This document shows, one piece after another, positions 1 to 6,749 of a stretch of DNA of 9,054 bases; position 1 is the stretch's first letter; each line of letters begins with the position of its first letter. The notes under the pieces were generated by a model. It was not told the origin of the DNA. It searched no databases and saw only the letters and a list, made by a program, of their open reading frames with translations. Source of the DNA: Dorea sp. (GTDB lineage: Bacteria > Bacillota_A > Clostridia > Lachnospirales > Lachnospiraceae); the NCBI GenBank assembly GCA_016295505.1, contig JAEDLC010000072.1, positions 1-9,054 of the forward strand, in the 5' to 3' direction. The position numbers and the translations under genes were made by a program.

Positions 1-1485
1 TCCGATACTGTGATCCCCATTCTCCAGAAGTTCTTTCGCCTTTTCCATTCTCCGCTGCAGCAGATATTTTTTAAATGTCATCTGAAATGTATTCTTGAAC
101 ACCCGTCCGAAATACACCGGATTCAGGTATACCTGTGTTGCCACCTGCACAATGGACAGTTCCTCATCATTCAGATTCTCTTCGATATAGGCGATTGCTT
201 CAGACATATATTCCTTAAAATACCTGGTCTCATCCTTCCCGGCAGTTTCTCTTCGAACTTCGATCGCTTTTCCGAGGATCTTGTAGCAGACATCCACGGA
301 ACGGGCCGCATTCAGGTTCTTCAGATTGGAATAATAATTCTGAAACTGCCCCTTTAATTCCTCGTTCAGTCCATAGGAATCCTTCAGCATGAATTCCGCC
401 TTCAGCATGACCTTATGCATGTACTGGCACTGAAGTTCTTCCTCATTGGGCAGACTGTAGATAAAATTCACAAATGCATCCTTCAGTTCCTGTTCACTGT
501 TTTTCCGGACAGCGTTGACGATCATATTCTCCGCATCCGCCGGATAAGACTTCTCTACTTTTTCTTCCATCTCCTCCGGTATGGTAAATGCACTTGCTCC
601 GGAGATACTGGCAAGTCCGAACAGCTTCTGTGCCTCTTCACAGCTTCTCTTGATTCCCCGGATTCCCTTATACGGCTTGGAGATTGCCGCCACGATCGGG
701 CTTCTTTCTTCCTTTTTAATATGCTCCAGCATCTGCTTCAGTTCACGAACCGACGCATTCTCCTGTGTTTTAATGATAAATGCACAGGTTCCCTCTTCAT
801 TTTCAAATTTCCAGTAGAAAAACCGATCTCCGATCATTCCTTCCAGCTGCTGGATCATGGCATATCTGGATGCCTCATACTCCAGCGCGTTGGTGATCTT
901 GTATGCAAGATCAATATCCACGCACACCGTAATAAACCGGTCTCCCTCACGAATCACATCCTGAAGCGTCGCAAACACTTCTTCCACCTTTTCCTGAGGG
1001 ATCCGGTTCTGTATATACTTCTGCACAACTACCTGCAGGAAGCTGTCTGAATCTTCCTTCAGAAGGCGCTCCCAGCTGTTGTATTTTTCCTGATTTCTTC
1101 GCTGCTCCATACAGGTATTCCAGGCATTCTGCATGGTTTCCTGAAGCTTCTCATCCTCGATCGGCTTCAGAAGATACGCAAATGCACCCAGCTCGCATGC
1201 CTGCTGTGCATATTCAAAATCCCGGTAAGCGCTCAGCACAATAAACAGACAGTCGATCTCTTCCTTCTGGATCGTTTCCATGACCATCAGACCGGTAATC
1301 TGTTTCATTCTGATATCCGTCAGTACCACATCCGGCCTCTTTTCCCGGATCACATGAATTGCCTGCTCTCCGCTCTGTGCAGTCCCGACCACTTCGAATC
1401 CCATGCTCTTCCAGTCATACGTTTTCAATAATCCCTGCAGAAGGATAGACTCATCATCTACAATAACAAGCTTCAATAATTCCAT
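1..1485 (-). CDS. Response regulator, CheY receiver plus AraC-type DNA-binding domain (YesN-like), 3' end cut by window edge
   Basis: A cytoplasmic two-component transcription regulator. The frame is open from the ATG at 1485 to the left edge, giving 495 visible residues. The receiver domain (about 1-120) has the acidic pair D10-D11, phospho-acceptor D57 in VLTDIRM, S85 and K107 in LLKPI. A middle region of about 300 residues has no motif I recognise. The AraC-type helix-turn-helix domain starts near residue 426; its first HTH and linker helix (around KKYLLQRRMEKAKELL) are visible. The second HTH, probably some 35-40 residues, lies outside the window. The start is preceded by GGGGAG at a suitable distance. 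This family usually pairs with a YesM-type sensor kinase and often controls sugar uptake or metabolism, but no kinase is seen here, so signal and targets are unknown. It sits 173 nt after the AAA+ gene and probably has its own promoter. The family call is firm; the role is not known. Confidence 0.93.
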   Translation of the reverse strand, partial: MELLKLVIVDDESILLQGLLKTYDWKSMGFEVVGTAQSGEQAIHVIREKRPDVVLTDIRMKQITGLMVMETIQKEEIDCLFIVLSAYRDFEYAQQACELGAFAYLLKPIEDEKLQETMQNAWNTCMEQRRNQEKYNSWERLLKEDSDSFLQVVVQKYIQNRIPQEKVEEVFATLQDVIREGDRFITVCVDIDLAYKITNALEYEASRYAMIQQLEGMIGDRFFYWKFENEEGTCAFIIKTQENASVRELKQMLEHIKKEERSPIVAAISKPYKGIRGIKRSCEEAQKLFGLASISGASAFTIPEEMEEKVEKSYPADAENMIVNAVRKNSEQELKDAFVNFIYSLPNEEELQCQYMHKVMLKAEFMLKDSYGLNEELKGQFQNYYSNLKNLNAARSVDVCYKILGKAIEVRRETAGKDETRYFKEYMSEAIAYIEENLNDEELSIVQVATQVYLNPVYFGRVFKNTFQMTFKKYLLQRRMEKAKELLENGDHSIG

Positions 1486-1508
1486 AACTCTCCCCACTAT
1501 TCAGATGA

Positions 1509-1527
1509 ATGCCGGCTCCTCCGGCAT
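1509..1527 (-). repeat. Perfect 7-bp inverted repeat in the leader of the response regulator gene
   Basis: On the minus strand ATGCCGG and CCGGCAT flank a 5-nt loop AGGAG, giving a GC-rich hairpin 23 nt before the response regulator start codon. No T-run follows on either strand, so it does not look like an intrinsic terminator. It could be an mRNA leader hairpin or chance. The loop sequence resembles a Shine-Dalgarno core but is not placed to serve the annotated start. Confidence 0.45.
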
Positions 1528-1584
1528 CCGTACCGTCAATAGATTACATCTCCATTGTATTTCCTGTCAGAGAATTATTTTTAT

Positions 1585-1639
1585 CAAAAATCATACCTGT
1601 TATACAAAAAAACATACCTTTCAGTGTCAAAAAACATAC
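1585..1639 (-). promoter_or_regulatory. Three phased direct repeats, candidate regulator binding sites upstream of the response regulator gene
   Basis: On the minus strand the motif GTATG followed by an A/T run (GTATGTTTTTTG, GTATGTTTTTTTG, GTATGATTTTTG) occurs three times. The GTATG cores are at 1635-1639, 1613-1617 and 1592-1596, so copies are 22 and 21 bp apart, two helical turns. AraC-type regulators commonly bind direct half-sites at about this spacing. A TTGACA at 1625-1630 overlaps the first copy's A/T run, but the best downstream TATAAC (1599-1604) is 20 bp away, too far for a good unassisted promoter. The repeats are seen directly; binding by the neighbouring regulator is inference. 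Confidence 0.5.
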
Positions 1640-1658
1640 TTTTCCATCTGTCAGTACA

Positions 1659-3143
1659 TTAATCCAGAAGTTCTCTGATCATCTCTGCATTGAAAGCAAC
1701 CCTGTCCACATGGTTGACCTCAATCTGGTACAGTGCATTCGCGGCAATGTGTTCCGCAGCCTGCTCCAGATCACGGATTCCGCTGGTGTCTTCATGCATC
1801 CGGATCACCTCATCCAGACCATCATCCGTAAGAACACACTCATCCTCCCGCATGCCGATTCTTTTCAGAACCTTCGGAAGTGCATACTGTGAGAATATGA
1901 CCTTCTTTTCTTCCGGTGTATAGTCAGGAATCTCAATCACCGCAAACCGGGACATAAGAGGTGCGCTGATCTGATCTTTCTCATTCGCAGTTGCAATTGG
2001 ATAGACTCCTACCGTCGGAATCATACATTCGATATAGTTATCGGTAAATCCAAGATTATCAAGCAGAGTCAGAAGGACATCGGCCGGATTGCCGTTGCCT
2101 TTTCCTGCTGCCGCCTTATCCAGCTCATTGATAATGAAGACCAGATTCGATTCTCCTGCCATGGCAAATGCGTCCATAATAATTCCCGGCTTGGCATTGG
2201 CATAGACACGGGAGCTTCCGGTAAGCTGCTCCGGATCGTTAATCGAACTCATATCCAGTGTCGTCCACGGCAATTTCAGGATTCGTGCCACTGCATAGGC
2301 AATCTGTGACTTTCCGGTTCCGGCAGGTCCGATCAGCAATAGACCATACGCCGGCAGGGTATGGGTACGATTGATCTGAATGATAGTCTCGATGATTCTT
2401 TGCTTTACCCGTTCCATACCATACAGTGTCTCGTCCAGAATGCGTCGTGCTTCCTCCGGATCGATTGCCTCAAAATAATGATTCTTCCACTGAATATTCA
2501 TCATCATGGAAAGTGCCCTCTGTGCATGGCGGCGTTCTTCCGGGGACACCTCATTGGAGCGGGCCACAGCCAGGTTCCGTCTTGCCCAGAGTCGAATATT
2601 ATCCGGAAGCGTTCTTCCGGCACAGTTCATAAAGTCAGTAATACTCTGAATGCTGGTAAGTTTCATGCTGTCTCCGGTCTCTTCCGTATCTTCATCTGCG
2701 ATCTCCTCTGTCGGCGCATTGCTCGACAGCAGACGGTCGATCATAAACTGCAGAAATCCGTCTTCCGCAGATAGCTTCTCACCTCCTCCAAAAGCCATCT
2801 CGCGAATCTTATATACCGCATAGCCATCCTCACGTTCAGCACCTGAGAGTCGTACATTGATGTGATTTTCCCCGAGCCATTTCAACAGACTGACAAAACG
2901 GGCGTCCAGCTGCAGAATGTCTGCACTGACCATTCCGCTTTCCTCTTTGAATTCAAATGCCGTTCTCTTCACCGGATTGGTAAACATGCCACAGGAATGA
3001 TGCTCAAAATTCTTTCCTTTGCTGTCCAGAACAAGAATCGGCTTCTCCGGAGAAGTCTCTGATTCGTCTGTATAAAAAATGTGATATGTACATACAGGCG
3101 CCTGCTTATCTTCCGGCGCACTGTTAAAATCAAACACTGTCAT
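1659..3143 (-). CDS. Lon-related AAA+ ATPase lacking the protease domain, last gene of the copper operon
   Basis: A 494-residue protein with no signal peptide or obvious membrane segment. The AAA+ domain spans about 235-470: Walker A GPAGTGKS (272-279, K278), Walker B region VFIINELDKA with N339 where Lon has Asp and E340 retained, sensor-1 N387 in IATAN, putative arginine finger R399 and sensor-2 R457 in SGIRDLE. The preceding helix (EEARRILDETLYGMERVKQRI) and the motif order match the Lon ATPase module. The chain ends just after the AAA+ lid, so Lon's Ser-Lys protease domain is missing. The N-terminal 120 residues are of unknown fold, followed by an acidic linker (about 140-160). An ATG six nt upstream (3149) is only 1 nt from AAGGAGG; the ATG at 3143 has 7-nt spacing and is preferred. 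It begins 17 nt after the copA stop, which suggests co-transcription. Activity as a remodelling ATPase or MoxR-like chaperone is inference; the substrate is unknown. Confidence 0.85.
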   Translation of the reverse strand: MTVFDFNSAPEDKQAPVCTYHIFYTDESETSPEKPILVLDSKGKNFEHHSCGMFTNPVKRTAFEFKEESGMVSADILQLDARFVSLLKWLGENHINVRLSGAEREDGYAVYKIREMAFGGGEKLSAEDGFLQFMIDRLLSSNAPTEEIADEDTEETGDSMKLTSIQSITDFMNCAGRTLPDNIRLWARRNLAVARSNEVSPEERRHAQRALSMMMNIQWKNHYFEAIDPEEARRILDETLYGMERVKQRIIETIIQINRTHTLPAYGLLLIGPAGTGKSQIAYAVARILKLPWTTLDMSSINDPEQLTGSSRVYANAKPGIIMDAFAMAGESNLVFIINELDKAAAGKGNGNPADVLLTLLDNLGFTDNYIECMIPTVGVYPIATANEKDQISAPLMSRFAVIEIPDYTPEEKKVIFSQYALPKVLKRIGMREDECVLTDDGLDEVIRMHEDTSGIRDLEQAAEHIAANALYQIEVNHVDRVAFNAEMIRELLD

Positions 3144-3160
3144 AATCATTCCTCCTTCGG

Positions 3161-3370
3161 CTATTGAATGGAAATCACCGTATAATCCTGGTCTTCTACG
3201 ACCTTCTTCAGAACCTCATCTGCAACTTCCGTATTCAATGTAAGTTCCGCGGTTCCTGCCTCATGGCTTACGATTGCTTCTTCCACTTCCGGAAGTGCCT
3301 CGAGGCATTTCTTCACTCTTGCTTCACAGTGTACACACATCATACCCTCAATCTTCATCGTCTTCTTCAT
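3161..3370 (-). other. Possible internal translation start in copA giving a free 69-aa CopZ-like chaperone
   Basis: Inside copA, in frame, AAGGAG (3380-3385) lies 9 nt before an ATG at 3370 (M775 of CopA). Translation from there would give 69 residues that hold the complete C-terminal HMA domain with its MMCVHC site and share the copA stop. That is the length of a typical free CopZ. The ribosome binding site is better than many true ones, but it falls in a Lys/Glu-rich linker whose AAG GAG codons can create the match by chance. The site and domain boundary are seen; expression of the short product is inference. Confidence 0.4.
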
Positions 3371-5692
3371 CTCTTTATTCTCCTTTTCCTTCTTAAGTTT
3401 TCTTTTTCTATCTCTGGCCGTATCATAGATATTGCACAGATTCAGCCGAAGTGCATTCGTAACCACACAAAAGCTGGACAGGCTCATTGCCGCAGCACCA
3501 AACATCGGATTTAATTTCCATCCAAGTAAAGGATACCACACTCCGGCCGCTAATGGAATTCCTATTATATTATAGAAGAACGCCCAAAACAGATTTTCAT
3601 GAATATTACGGAGTGTTGCCCTGCTCAGCCGGACAGCCGCCGGGACATCACTGAGTCTGCTCTTCATCAGCACAACATCGGCAGCATCAATGGCAATGTC
3701 CGTTCCTGCTCCGATCGCGATTCCGATATCCGCTCTGGTAAGTGCCGGCGCATCATTGATTCCGTCTCCGACCATCGCAACTTTCCCCTGCTTTTTCAGT
3801 GTCCGGATGACTTTTTCTTTCCCATCAGGAAGTACACCTGCAATGACTTCATCAACACCGGCCTGCCGTCCGATTGCGCCTGCCGTTCTCTCATTGTCTC
3901 CGGTCAGCATAATGACACGGATTCCCATATTCCGGAGTTCCTTTACAGCCTTTGGACTGTCTTCTTTTATGACATCAGCTACCGCTATGACACCCATCAG
4001 TTTTCCGGAACAGCTGAAGTAGAGCGGCGTCTTTCCCTCCTCTGCCAGACGGTCCGCCGCCTGCTGAATGGAGACCGGTATCTCCGCCTGCTCCCGGATC
4101 AGTGCCGGATTGCCGCCGTACAGTGTCTGCGTTCCAAGCTTTGCTGTCAGTCCATTGCCCGGAAGCGCTGTAAATTCTGTCACTTCATCGGACGGAATCT
4201 GAAGTTCATCCGCTTTTTTCCGGATTGCACCCGCCAGCGGATGCTCACTCTTTTTCTCCAGCGCATACGCCATTCGAAGCAGTTCTTCTTCTGAGACCCC
4301 TTCTGACGGGATCAGATCCGTCACCACCGGTTCTCCGCTGGTGATCGTACCCGTCTTATCCAGTGCCACAATCTGTATCTTTCCCGTCTCTTCCAGGGAT
4401 ACGGCTGTCTTGAACATGATTCCGTGCTTTGCACCCATGCCATTGCCCACCATGATTGCCACAGGAGTTGCAAGTCCCAGTGCACACGGGCAGCTGATCA
4501 CCAGCACAGAGATTCCTCTTGCCAGAGCAAATCCGATACTTTGTCCGGCAAGAAGCCACACCACGATCGTAACTGCCGCAATCGAGATTACGAGCGGAAC
4601 AAAGATACCGGATACCCTGTCTGCAATCTTTGCAATCGGTGCTTTGGTAGCGGCTGCATCACTGACCATCTGAATGATCTGCGATAAAGTCGTATCTTCT
4701 CCGACCCTTGCAGCCCTGCATTTGATATAGCCTGACTGATTCAATGTCGCTGCCGAAACAAAATCTCCAGGTTCTTTGTCTACCGGAATACTCTCTCCGG
4801 TCAGTGCCGCCTCATTTACCGCACTGCTTCCTTCCACAACTTCTGCATCTACCGGTATATTCTCTCCCGGCCGCACCACAAAGATATCTCCCTTTTTCAC
4901 CTGTTCCGCAGGAATCACTTTTTCTTCTCCATCTTTTATGACAGTTGCAATCTTCGGCGCAAGCTTCATCAGACTCTTCAGGGCATCCGTCGTCTTTCCC
5001 TTTGATCTGGCCTCCAGCATCTTACCAACCGTGATCAGCGCAAGAATCATAGCCGCTGATTCAAAGTAAAATTCATGCATATACGCCATGACACCTGCCA
5101 TATCTCCCCTTACCTGAGCGTCCGTCATCGCAAACAGCGCATACGTGCTGTACACAAAGGATGCGCCCGACCCAAGAGCCACCAGTGTATCCATATTCGG
5201 AGCCCGGTGAATCAGTCCTTTGAATCCACTGATAAAAAACTTCTGGTTAATGATCATGATGATCGCTGCAAGAATCATCTGGGTCAGCCCCATCGCCACA
5301 TGATTGCCGTCAAGTACCGACGGCAGAGGCCAGCCCCACATCATATGTCCCATGGAACTATACATGAGCACAATCAGAAATCCAAGTGATGCGACCAGAC
5401 GCCTTTTCAGCGCCGGCGTCTCCCTGTCTCTTAACATCTCTTCCGCTGCCGTTGAATTTCCACCGGTTCCGGCCCTGTCCGCAGTACCGGAAGTACCTTT
5501 TTTTGTCGCACCATATCCGGCTGCCTCCACGGCAGCAATAATCTCCTGTTCGGATGCCGTACCTTCGACTCCCATGGAATTCGTAAGCAGGCTCACGGAA
5601 CAGGAGTGAACTCCGGGGACCTTCGAAACTGCCTTTTCCACCCGCGCACTGCAGGCCGCACAGCTCATCCCCGTTACGATATATTGTTCCAT
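3161..5692 (-). CDS. copA: Copper-exporting P1B-1 ATPase with N-terminal and C-terminal HMA domains
   Basis: An integral membrane pump that exports Cu(I) using ATP; 843 residues. An N-terminal HMA domain has GMSCAAC (C11, C14). The transmembrane Cu site has C401-P-C403, Y707-N708 and M736 with S739-S740, the P1B-1 signature. The actuator has TGE (298-300). The catalytic Asp is D445 in DKTGT, the HP motif is 484-485, and GDGINDAP is 642-649. A lysine-rich linker (about 760-778) leads to a second HMA domain with MMCVHC (C786, C789) that looks like a fused CopZ chaperone. The frame opens 22 codons earlier, at 5758, but only the ATG at 5692 has a well-placed site (AAAGGA, 7 nt). It starts 62 nt after the csoR stop and ends 17 nt before the AAA+ gene. 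Control by CsoR is expected from the operator upstream of csoR. Confidence 0.97.
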   Translation of the reverse strand: MEQYIVTGMSCAACSARVEKAVSKVPGVHSCSVSLLTNSMGVEGTASEQEIIAAVEAAGYGATKKGTSGTADRAGTGGNSTAAEEMLRDRETPALKRRLVASLGFLIVLMYSSMGHMMWGWPLPSVLDGNHVAMGLTQMILAAIIMIINQKFFISGFKGLIHRAPNMDTLVALGSGASFVYSTYALFAMTDAQVRGDMAGVMAYMHEFYFESAAMILALITVGKMLEARSKGKTTDALKSLMKLAPKIATVIKDGEEKVIPAEQVKKGDIFVVRPGENIPVDAEVVEGSSAVNEAALTGESIPVDKEPGDFVSAATLNQSGYIKCRAARVGEDTTLSQIIQMVSDAAATKAPIAKIADRVSGIFVPLVISIAAVTIVVWLLAGQSIGFALARGISVLVISCPCALGLATPVAIMVGNGMGAKHGIMFKTAVSLEETGKIQIVALDKTGTITSGEPVVTDLIPSEGVSEEELLRMAYALEKKSEHPLAGAIRKKADELQIPSDEVTEFTALPGNGLTAKLGTQTLYGGNPALIREQAEIPVSIQQAADRLAEEGKTPLYFSCSGKLMGVIAVADVIKEDSPKAVKELRNMGIRVIMLTGDNERTAGAIGRQAGVDEVIAGVLPDGKEKVIRTLKKQGKVAMVGDGINDAPALTRADIGIAIGAGTDIAIDAADVVLMKSRLSDVPAAVRLSRATLRNIHENLFWAFFYNIIGIPLAAGVWYPLLGWKLNPMFGAAAMSLSSFCVVTNALRLNLCNIYDTARDRKRKLKKEKENKEMKKTMKIEGMMCVHCEARVKKCLEALPEVEEAIVSHEAGTAELTLNTEVADEVLKKVVEDQDYTVISIQ

Positions 5693-5754
5693 CCTATTTT
5701 CCTTTCTTTCCATTCTTTTTATATGTGTCCATGATATCCTCTTCTGCAGCATCA

Positions 5755-6054
5755 TCACTTCATGAGTTTTTGAAGTACCTTCACCAGCTCATCAATTGTC
5801 TCATCATTTCCTTCCCGGATGTCCTCCGCAACACAAGTACGAATATGATTGGACAAAAGCACTTTATTAAAACTGTTCAGTGCCGCATTCACCGCAGATA
5901 CCTGTACCAGAATCTCCGGACAGTACGCATCCTTTTCCACCATCTTTTTGATTCCCCGAACCTGTCCTTCGATCCGGTTTAACCGGTGGATCAGATCTTT
6001 GTACTCCTCTTCGGAACGCACTTTTTTTCTATGACAACATTCTTTCTCTTCCAT
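5755..6054 (-). CDS. csoR: Copper-sensing transcriptional repressor, CsoR/DUF156 family
   Basis: A 99-residue all-helical cytoplasmic DNA-binding protein. Members of this family bind DNA when metal-free and let go when Cu(I) binds. The copper ligands are present: C45 in DAYCPEIL, then H70 and C74 in SNHIRTC, the Cys-His-Cys pattern of true copper CsoRs as opposed to the RcnR or FrmR relatives. The hallmark RLNRIEGQVRGIKKMVE is at 24-40. The N-terminus carries an extra C6-C7-H8 cluster outside the core. The start ATG at 6054 follows AAAGGG with 8-nt spacing. It is the first gene of the operon with copA 62 nt downstream, and a matching operator sits at 6102-6122, so it should repress itself and copA. 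Confidence 0.95.
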   Translation of the reverse strand: MEEKECCHRKKVRSEEEYKDLIHRLNRIEGQVRGIKKMVEKDAYCPEILVQVSAVNAALNSFNKVLLSNHIRTCVAEDIREGNDETIDELVKVLQKLMK

Positions 6055-6101
6055 ATAATGTTCCCTTTCTCCGGTTTTCTCACTTCAGATTACAGCATTT
6101 T

Positions 6102-6122
6102 ATATACCTATACCCGGTATAT
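6102..6122. promoter_or_regulatory. CsoR-type copper operator upstream of csoR-copA
   Basis: A perfect inverted repeat ATATACC-N7-GGTATAT. Its right half also forms a tighter dyad, TATACC-C-GGTATA (6109-6121). TACC/GGTA dyads of this kind are typical of CsoR sites. It begins 3 nt downstream of the -10 box and covers the expected transcription start (about 6118), so bound CsoR would block RNA polymerase. The dyad is seen directly; CsoR as the binder is inferred from the adjacent gene. Confidence 0.82.
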
Positions 6123-6124
6123 GT

Positions 6125-6153
6125 ATTATATAATTTTCTATTTCATTCGTCAA
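6125..6153 (-). promoter_or_regulatory. Sigma-A-type promoter of the csoR-copA operon
   Basis: On the minus strand a -35 box TTGACG (6148-6153) and a -10 box TATAAT (6125-6130) are separated by exactly 17 nt. The expected start is near 6118, giving a leader of about 64 nt before the csoR ATG. The CsoR-type operator abuts the -10 box. Confidence 0.88.
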
Positions 6154-6291
6154 TCTATACTGCATCATTTTTCTTGCGATGCACCCGGGAAATTTTCCCT
6201 TAACGAGATCCCCACACTTCTCATTCCGGAAAGATAAATTTCCAGTCACACATCGTTATTACCATCCGGATATCCCATAGCGAGAATATCA
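6154..6291. other. Non-coding spacer between the two metal operons
   Basis: With the copper promoter and the hairpin, this forms the 313-nt gene-free gap between csoR and the ArsR gene. I see no credible small gene with a ribosome binding site on either strand. It contains two small dyads: TGCATC/GATGCA with an 11-nt loop (6161-6183) and GGGAAA-T-TTTCCC (6187-6199), 34 nt upstream of the -35 box. Neither matches a regulator site I can name. Confidence 0.5.
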
Positions 6292-6342
6292 AAGTGGGCA
6301 TTGCAAATAAATGATTGCTCATCTATTTTGCAACGCCCACTT
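6292..6342 (-). terminator. Long imperfect hairpin after the ArsR gene, possible transcription terminator
   Basis: The outer arms AAGTGGGC and GCCCACTT (8 bp) are followed, after one mismatch, by a second stem of about 14 bp (TTGCAAA.../...TTTTGCAA) with one bulged base and one mismatch, closed by a 4-nt TTGC loop. It starts 25 nt after the ArsR stop codon, where a terminator for the zinc/cadmium operon is expected. The T-tract after the stem on the minus strand is short (TTTGAT), so it is not a textbook intrinsic terminator. It could instead be an mRNA-stabilising structure or a remnant of a small repeat element. Confidence 0.5.
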
Positions 6343-6367
6343 AACCGACAAATTACAATTCTTCTTT

Positions 6368-6736
6368 TTACTCTTCTTCGATATGCTCTCTTCCCTGCGC
6401 AATGATCGTTCTCACATGATCATCTGCCAGCGAATAGAACACCGATTTCCCTTCTCTTCTGCTTTTTACCAGCTTACTCTGCTTCAGGATCCGAAGCTGG
6501 TGTGAGATTGCAGACTGCGTCATGTGGAGTACCTCTGCCAGATCACACACGCACACTTCCGCCTCAAACAAGACGAACAGTATACGGATCCTGGTGGAAT
6601 CTCCAAACACCTTGAACAGCTCAGCCAGATCATAGAGCTCCGTCTCTTCCGGCATCGTCTCATTCACGATCTCCAGCAGATTCTCATGTACTTCAAAGGT
6701 ATCACAGCATTCACAGTTTTCTTCTCGTTTTGCCAT
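6368..6736 (-). CDS. ArsR/SmtB-family metal-sensing repressor (Zn/Cd/Pb type)
   Basis: A 122-residue winged-helix repressor that is expected to leave its operator when metal binds. The recognition region is TQSAISHQLRILKQSKLV (73-90), followed by the wing REGKSVFYSL. Two metal sites can be read. One is an alpha-3N site: VCVCDL (C62, C64) with N-terminal cysteines C8, C10 and C11, as in CadC. The other is an alpha-5 site: D105, H107, H118 and E121, with the exact spacing of SmtB/CzrA. This points to Cd/Pb/Zn rather than arsenic. The start has GAGG 7 nt upstream and lies 13 nt after the stop of the P1B-2 ATPase, so it is the last gene of that operon. A fitting operator (8890-8911) lies at the operon promoter, implying autoregulation. 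CadC, ZiaR and CzrA are the closest named types; I do not assign a symbol. Confidence 0.93.
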   Translation of the reverse strand: MAKREENCECCDTFEVHENLLEIVNETMPEETELYDLAELFKVFGDSTRIRILFVLFEAEVCVCDLAEVLHMTQSAISHQLRILKQSKLVKSRREGKSVFYSLADDHVRTIIAQGREHIEEE

Positions 6737-6749
6737 ATCGTCACCTCTA

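Noticed and set aside
415..1050. A 211-aa plus-strand open frame
   Set aside because: It is antisense to the response regulator, whose frame has clear receiver and AraC motifs; no ribosome binding site or recognisable domain.
1599..1630. TTGACA with TATAAC as the response regulator promoter
   Set aside because: The 20-nt spacing is too long for a reliable unassisted promoter, so it is mentioned only with the repeats.
3599..4294. A 231-aa plus-strand open frame
   Set aside because: It lies opposite copA and is rich in Cys, Arg and His as expected of a shadow frame; the copA frame carries all catalytic motifs.
5693..5758. 22-codon N-terminal extension of CopA from the ATG at 5758
   Set aside because: It would overlap the csoR stop, lacks a placed ribosome binding site, and puts non-HMA residues before MEQYIVTGMSC; the ATG at 5692 has a good site.
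6187..6199. GGGAAA-T-TTTCCC dyad as a regulator site
   Set aside because: Short, A/T-rich centre, not matched to any gene or known site here; could be chance, so only noted in the spacer entry.
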